64,000 nt of DNA from the NCBI RefSeq assembly GCF_006517255.1, contig NZ_CP041185.1:4526001-4590000 (forward strand), read 5' to 3'. The DNA comes from Janthinobacterium tructae. GTDB lineage: Bacteria > Pseudomonadota > Gammaproteobacteria > Burkholderiales > Burkholderiaceae_D. Shown here piece by piece: positions 60,127-64,000 of this stretch. Under the pieces are notes generated by a model. It had not been told where the DNA came from and made no database searches. It saw only the letters and a list, made by a program, of their open reading frames with translations. How positions within the stretch are numbered: the first letter of the stretch is position 1; each line of letters begins with the position of its first letter. A program made the position numbers and the translations under genes.

Positions 60127-61986
60127 ATGCAAACTTTGACCTTCCTGCGCGCGCTGGGCTGTGCGCTACTTTGCCAGGTGACCCTGGCAGCGCACGCCGA
60201 TCCCCTCAGCTACGCGCGTTACGACCAGGTGCGCACGCGCGACCTGCAGCTGGACCTGAAAGCCGATTTCAAGCAAAAGACGCTCTCCGGCTATGCCGAG
60301 CTGTCCTTGAACTGGATCGACCCGGCGGCGCGTACCCTGGTGCTCGATACGCGCGATCTGTCGATCGCGAAAGTGCAGGTACAGGACAAGCGCGGCGCAT
60401 GGCAGATGGCGCCGTACCAGCTGGACAAGGCCGACCCGGAAAAAGGCCAGGCGCTGCGCATCACCACCACGGGCCAGCCGGGCAAGGTGCGCGTCTACTA
60501 TCACACGGCGCCGAACGCCATTGCGCTGCAGTGGCTCACGCCGCAGCAGACCATGTCGGGCAAGCTGCCTTTCATGTTCAGCCAGTCGCAAAGCATCAAT
60601 GCCCGCTCGTGGGTGCCATCGCAGGACACGCCGGCCGTGCGTTTTACCTACAGCGCGCGCATCGATGCGCCAGCGGGCATGCGCGTCGTGATGAGCGCCG
60701 AGAATGACGACAAGGCGACGGGCAAGGGTGGCTGGAAATTCAGGATGCCGCAGCCGATTCCATCGTACTTGCTGGCCATCGCCATCGGCGAACTGGAAGT
60801 GCGCAAACTCGGTCCCCGTTCCGCCGTGTATGCCGAACCGCCGCGCATCAAGGCGGCCGAATACGAGCTGGCCGATACGGAAAAGATGATCCAGGCCGCC
60901 GAAGCGCTGTATGGGCCGTATGGCTGGGGACGCTACGACATGATCGTGCTGCCGCCATCGTTCCCCTACGGTGGCATGGAAAACCCGCGCCTGACCTTCC
61001 TCACGCCGACCATGATCGCGGGCGACCGCAGCCTGGTCGACCTGATCGCGCATGAACTGGCCCACTCGTGGTCGGGCAACCTGGTCACCAACGCCTCGTG
61101 GAAGCACATGTGGCTCAACGAAGGCTTTACCACCTACGTCACCACGCGCATCGTCGAGCAGCTGTATGGCAGCGACGTGGCGCAGATGGGCGTGCAGGTC
61201 GACCAGGAAGAACTGGCCGCCTCGATCAAGACATTGCCGGCGGCGAAAACGGCGCTGATCACGCGCGATGCGGACGCCAACCCGGCCGAAACGTACACGG
61301 ATGACGGCATCATTTATCCGAAGGGCGCCTGGTTCCTGGCCACCATGGAACGCCGCGCCGGCCGTGCCGTGTTCGATCCTTTCCTGCGCGGCTGGTTCGA
61401 CCAGCACGCGTTCCAGAGCGTGACGACGGAGCAGTTCATCGCCTACCTGCGCAAGAACCTGCTGGCGCAGCATCCGGACGTGATGCCGCCAGCGGAACTC
61501 GATGAATGGCTGTATGGCACCGGCGTGCCGGCCAGCGCGCAGCGCGTTGTCTCGCCGCGCCTGGCGCTGCTCGACCAGCACCGCGACGCCTGGCTCAAGG
61601 GCGAGCTTGCCACCAAGGACCTGGGCATGGACAAGTGGATTGCCATCGAATCGATGCACTTCCTGAACGACATCAACAACAAGGCCAGCGCGGCGCAATT
61701 GCGTGAGCTGGACCAGGTCTACGGCGTGGGCAAGAGCGGTAATAATGAAGTCGCCTACCGCTTCTATCTGGCCTCCGTGAATGCCGGCTACGACGTGCGC
61801 CAGCCCTTGCAGGCATTCCTGCTGAGCGTGGGTCGCCAGAAGTTCGTCGTGCCCCTGTACAGCGCCTTGATGAAGACGCCGCAGGGCCATGCCTGGGCCA
61901 AGGACGTGTATGCGCAGGCGCGCGAACGCTACCACCCGGTGACGCAGGAAAGCGTCGATAAATTGATGGCCGCGCAAGCGCATTGA
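60127..61986 (+). CDS. Secreted M1 family aminopeptidase, leukotriene-A4-hydrolase-like
   Basis: 619 residues. Signal peptide MQTLTFLRALGCALLCQVTLAAHA. The N-terminal beta domain leads to the exopeptidase motif YGGMENPR near 280. The zinc site is HELAHSW at 309-315 with E332 in WLNEGFTTY. The C-terminal helical domain (LDQVYGVGKSGNNEVAYRFY) is the LTA4H-type C-domain. It is a periplasmic or secreted aminopeptidase on short peptides. It follows the first M1 gene in the same direction but after a terminator, so it needs its own promoter in the short gap. The serine hydrolase gene follows 22 bases after its stop. Confidence 0.92.
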   Translation: MQTLTFLRALGCALLCQVTLAAHADPLSYARYDQVRTRDLQLDLKADFKQKTLSGYAELSLNWIDPAARTLVLDTRDLSIAKVQVQDKRGAWQMAPYQLDKADPEKGQALRITTTGQPGKVRVYYHTAPNAIALQWLTPQQTMSGKLPFMFSQSQSINARSWVPSQDTPAVRFTYSARIDAPAGMRVVMSAENDDKATGKGGWKFRMPQPIPSYLLAIAIGELEVRKLGPRSAVYAEPPRIKAAEYELADTEKMIQAAEALYGPYGWGRYDMIVLPPSFPYGGMENPRLTFLTPTMIAGDRSLVDLIAHELAHSWSGNLVTNASWKHMWLNEGFTTYVTTRIVEQLYGSDVAQMGVQVDQEELAASIKTLPAAKTALITRDADANPAETYTDDGIIYPKGAWFLATMERRAGRAVFDPFLRGWFDQHAFQSVTTEQFIAYLRKNLLAQHPDVMPPAELDEWLYGTGVPASAQRVVSPRLALLDQHRDAWLKGELATKDLGMDKWIAIESMHFLNDINNKASAAQLRELDQVYGVGKSGNNEVAYRFYLASVNAGYDVRQPLQAFLLSVGRQKFVVPLYSALMKTPQGHAWAKDVYAQARERYHPVTQESVDKLMAAQAH

Positions 61987-62008
61987 ACCTTATTTGGACA
62001 TCCTGACC

Positions 62009-63646
62009 ATGCATACCATGAACCGCATTGCCGCCGCCATCGTGCTGGCGTTTTCCAGCATCGCCGTGCCGGCGCTGGCCTTTGATGCCGCCCCCGTCGT
62101 TGCCGCTGCGCCTGCGCCCGCGCCGGCCTTCGATCTTGAGCGCGACGTCGCCACCGCCCTGAAAGTGTTCGACGTACCCGGCATGGCGATCGCCATCGTC
62201 AAGGATGGCAAGGTCATCACCGCCAGGGGTTTCGGCGTACGCAAGCTGGGCGAACCGGCATCCGTCGACGCCAAGACGCTGTTTGAAGTGGCATCGAATT
62301 CGAAGGGTTTCACGGCTGCCGCGCTGGCCATGCTGGTCGACGATGGCAAGCTGGCATGGGACGATCCCGTCACCAAACATTTGCCCGGCTTCCAGATGCA
62401 CGATTCGTACGTGACGGGCGCCATGACCATCCGCGACTTGCTGACGCACCGCAGTGGCCTTGGCCTTGGAGCGGGCGACTTGCTGTGGTGGCCCACCACC
62501 ACGTTTTCCACCGACGAGATCATCGAGAAGCTGCGCTACATCCGTCCGGCCACGAGTTTTCGCAACAGCTATGCCTACGATAACCTGCTGTATATCGTGG
62601 CCGGCAAGATCATCGCCGACAAGGCGGGCAAGAGCTGGGGCGAGGCGATGCATGAGCGCATCCTGGCGCCGCTGGGCATGACGGCTACCACCACCAGTCT
62701 GGCGGAAAACGTGGGTAATCCCGACGTCGCCAATGCACACAGCAAGATCGACGGCAAGATCGCCGCCGTCAAATCGATGCCGGTGCCGAACGCCGTGGGC
62801 GCCGTCGGCATCAACACGAATGCGGAAGATATCGCCAAGTGGATGATGGTGTTGCTCGACGAAGGCAAGATCGCCGGCGTGAAAGACAAGGATGGCAAGG
62901 ACGCGCGCCTGTTCAGCGAAAAGCAGGGCCGCGAAATGTGGACGGCGCAAACGCCGATCAAGATTGCCGAGCCTAAACCGCCGCTTGCCGCGACGAAACC
63001 GAACTTCAGCGCGTATGGCCTGGGCTTCCAGCTGCGCGACTACAAGGGCATGAAAGTGGCCATGCACGGCGGCGCGCTGCAGGGATTTTATTCGCGCGTG
63101 GTGATGGTGCCGGAAGCGAAACTGGGTGTGGCCATACTCACCAATGCGGAAAATGGCGGCTCCATGACGGCACTGCAATGGCGCATCCTCGACCATTACC
63201 TGCAGGCGGCGCCGTCGGACTGGTTGGCGCTGGTGGCCAAGGTGGAGCAGGACCAGCATGCCGAAGAAGTCAAAAAACAGGGCAAGGCGTCGAGCGCGCG
63301 CGCGGCCAAATCAGAGCCATCGTTGCCGCTGGCCGCGTATGACGGCGAGTATGAGGACGCCTGGTATGGCAAGGTCGTCATCAAGCCGGAAGGGAAAAAG
63401 CATATCCTCAGCTTCACGCGCACGCCGGACCTGACGGGCGAGCTGGAACACTGGCAGCACGATACCTTCATCGTGCGCTGGAATGAGCGCAATTTCAACG
63501 CCGATGCCTACGTGACGTTCTCGCTCAATCCCGATGGCAGCATCGACAGGGTCAAAATGGCGCCCGTGTCGGCCGAGACGGATTTCAGCTACGACTTCCA
63601 GGACCTGAACCTGGCGCCGGTAAAGCCGAAGGAAACGAAGAAATAA
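62009..63646 (+). CDS. Exported serine hydrolase of the class C beta-lactamase/S12 family
   Basis: 545 residues from the ATG at 62009 (ATG 62018 also possible). A hydrophobic signal (AAIVLAFSSIAVPALA) precedes an Ala/Pro linker. The active-site set is present: S96-N-S-K99 (FEVASNSKGFTA), Y190-D-N192 and HGGALQGF as the third motif in place of KTG. The last 100 residues resemble the C-terminal DUF3471-like beta domain of these enzymes. Substrates may be D-amino acid peptides or esters; true beta-lactamase activity is not implied. Just 22 bases after the M1 aminopeptidase, so probably one transcript. Confidence 0.88.
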   Translation: MHTMNRIAAAIVLAFSSIAVPALAFDAAPVVAAAPAPAPAFDLERDVATALKVFDVPGMAIAIVKDGKVITARGFGVRKLGEPASVDAKTLFEVASNSKGFTAAALAMLVDDGKLAWDDPVTKHLPGFQMHDSYVTGAMTIRDLLTHRSGLGLGAGDLLWWPTTTFSTDEIIEKLRYIRPATSFRNSYAYDNLLYIVAGKIIADKAGKSWGEAMHERILAPLGMTATTTSLAENVGNPDVANAHSKIDGKIAAVKSMPVPNAVGAVGINTNAEDIAKWMMVLLDEGKIAGVKDKDGKDARLFSEKQGREMWTAQTPIKIAEPKPPLAATKPNFSAYGLGFQLRDYKGMKVAMHGGALQGFYSRVVMVPEAKLGVAILTNAENGGSMTALQWRILDHYLQAAPSDWLALVAKVEQDQHAEEVKKQGKASSARAAKSEPSLPLAAYDGEYEDAWYGKVVIKPEGKKHILSFTRTPDLTGELEHWQHDTFIVRWNERNFNADAYVTFSLNPDGSIDRVKMAPVSAETDFSYDFQDLNLAPVKPKETKK

Positions 63647-63651
63647 AGCGG

Positions 63652-63686
63652 CAGGTCGGGTTGGCGCGCAGCGCGTAACCCGACAC
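63652..63686. repeat. Dispersed hairpin repeat, copy B
   Basis: GTCGGGTT (63655-63662) pairs with AACCCGAC (63677-63684). Aligned with the reverse complement of copy A (10777-10810), the stem differs as GGCTT/AAGCC against GGGTT/AACCC, a paired change that keeps base pairing. It lies between convergent genes and may also end both transcripts. Confidence 0.75.
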
Positions 63687-63691
63687 TCTCA

Positions 63692-64000
63692 TTATGGCTT
63701 GACGAACTTCAAGGTCATGCGGTCGCTCTCGCCGATGGCCGTGTATTTGGCCCTGTCCACATCCTTGTTGGCGTAGGTCGGCGGCAACGCCCAGACGCCG
63801 CCCTGGTGGTCGGCATGGTCTTTCGGATTGGCGTTGATCTCCGACCTGGCCGCCAGCTTGAAGCCAGCATTTTCCGCCAGCTTGATCACATACGCTTCGT
63901 GCATGTAGCCGCTGCTGGCCGTGGCATCTTGCGCCTTGCTGGCCGGCAGGCGGTGCTCGACGACGCCGAACACGCCGCCCGGTTTCAGGCTGTCATACAC
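63692..64000 (-). CDS. SAM-dependent methyltransferase, C-terminal part (start outside window)
   Basis: At least 102 residues with the stop codon at 63692-63694. The frame stays open to the window edge, so the start lies beyond it. YDSLKPGGVFGVVEHRLP is the post-motif III strand of class I methyltransferases (LKPGG-hydrophobic-xxDH type), followed by AYVIKLAENAGFKLAARSEI, the usual next helix-strand. The SAM-binding motif I is not in view. Homologues are exported proteins of about 270 residues, but this cannot be checked here. Confidence 0.75.
   Translation of the reverse strand: MYDSLKPGGVFGVVEHRLPASKAQDATASSGYMHEAYVIKLAENAGFKLAARSEINANPKDHADHQGGVWALPPTYANKDVDRAKYTAIGESDRMTLKFVKP

Overview
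This 64 kb window is chromosomal DNA of a high-GC Gram-negative bacterium. The gene content and order (tRNA-Tyr, tRNA-Gly, tRNA-Thr, tuf, tRNA-Trp, secE, nusG, rplK, rplA, rplJ, rplL, rpoB, rpoC) is the standard beta-proteobacterial arrangement. The accessory genes (NdvB-type cyclic glucan synthase, many secreted peptidases, a TonB receptor without a carrier locus, HD-GYP and HDOD signalling proteins) suggest Oxalobacteraceae such as Janthinobacterium, Duganella or Massilia. That placement is recognition from the sequence, not a database result.

Layout. 1-528: tail of an indolepyruvate ferredoxin oxidoreductase. 653-7110: S41 lipoprotein peptidase, TonB-dependent receptor and M14 carboxypeptidase, a peptide-use block. 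7119-10754: MGDG-synthase-like glycosyltransferase, exported dual-specificity phosphatase and KefB-type antiporter. 10826-15084 (minus): exported M3 peptidase, ttcA, folB and a FolM/PTR1-like reductase. 15159-20963: MidA methyltransferase, membrane J-domain protein, a DUF3369/HD-GYP response regulator and a receiver-TPR protein. 21197-35240: the tRNA, tuf and RNA polymerase/ribosomal protein cluster, with recognisable leader and attenuator structures. 35289-35880: an AT-rich gene-free gap. 35881-42739: winged-helix protein, HDOD protein, DUF885 and M48 peptidases, HPP-CBS protein and thioredoxin-like protein. 42746-47597: chemoreceptor, DecR-like Lrp regulator and, divergent from it, a three-domain cysteine desulfurase/decayed metallo-beta-lactamase/rhodanese fusion. 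47765-56629: giant cyclic beta-1,2-glucan synthase. 56703-57470: UPF0016 manganese exporter behind a yybP-ykoY riboswitch. 57615-63646: two secreted M1 peptidases and a secreted serine hydrolase. The right edge cuts a methyltransferase.

How it fits together. The centre is the core transcription/translation locus with autogenous control signals. Around it lie many exported hydrolases (S41, M14, M3, DUF885, two M1, S12-like) plus a membrane M48 peptidase and a TonB receptor, which fits a proteolytic, peptide-scavenging life. The best candidate for an undescribed system is the cysteine/sulfur locus at 44907-47597. There a regulator that resembles the cysteine-responsive DecR faces a single polypeptide joining a complete cysteine desulfurase, a metallo-beta-lactamase-like domain that has lost metal ligands, and a complete rhodanese. 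Other notable signals are the manganese riboswitch with a mutually exclusive downstream hairpin, a receiver domain with Glu in place of the phosphorylated Asp, and two hairpin repeats with compensatory stem changes.
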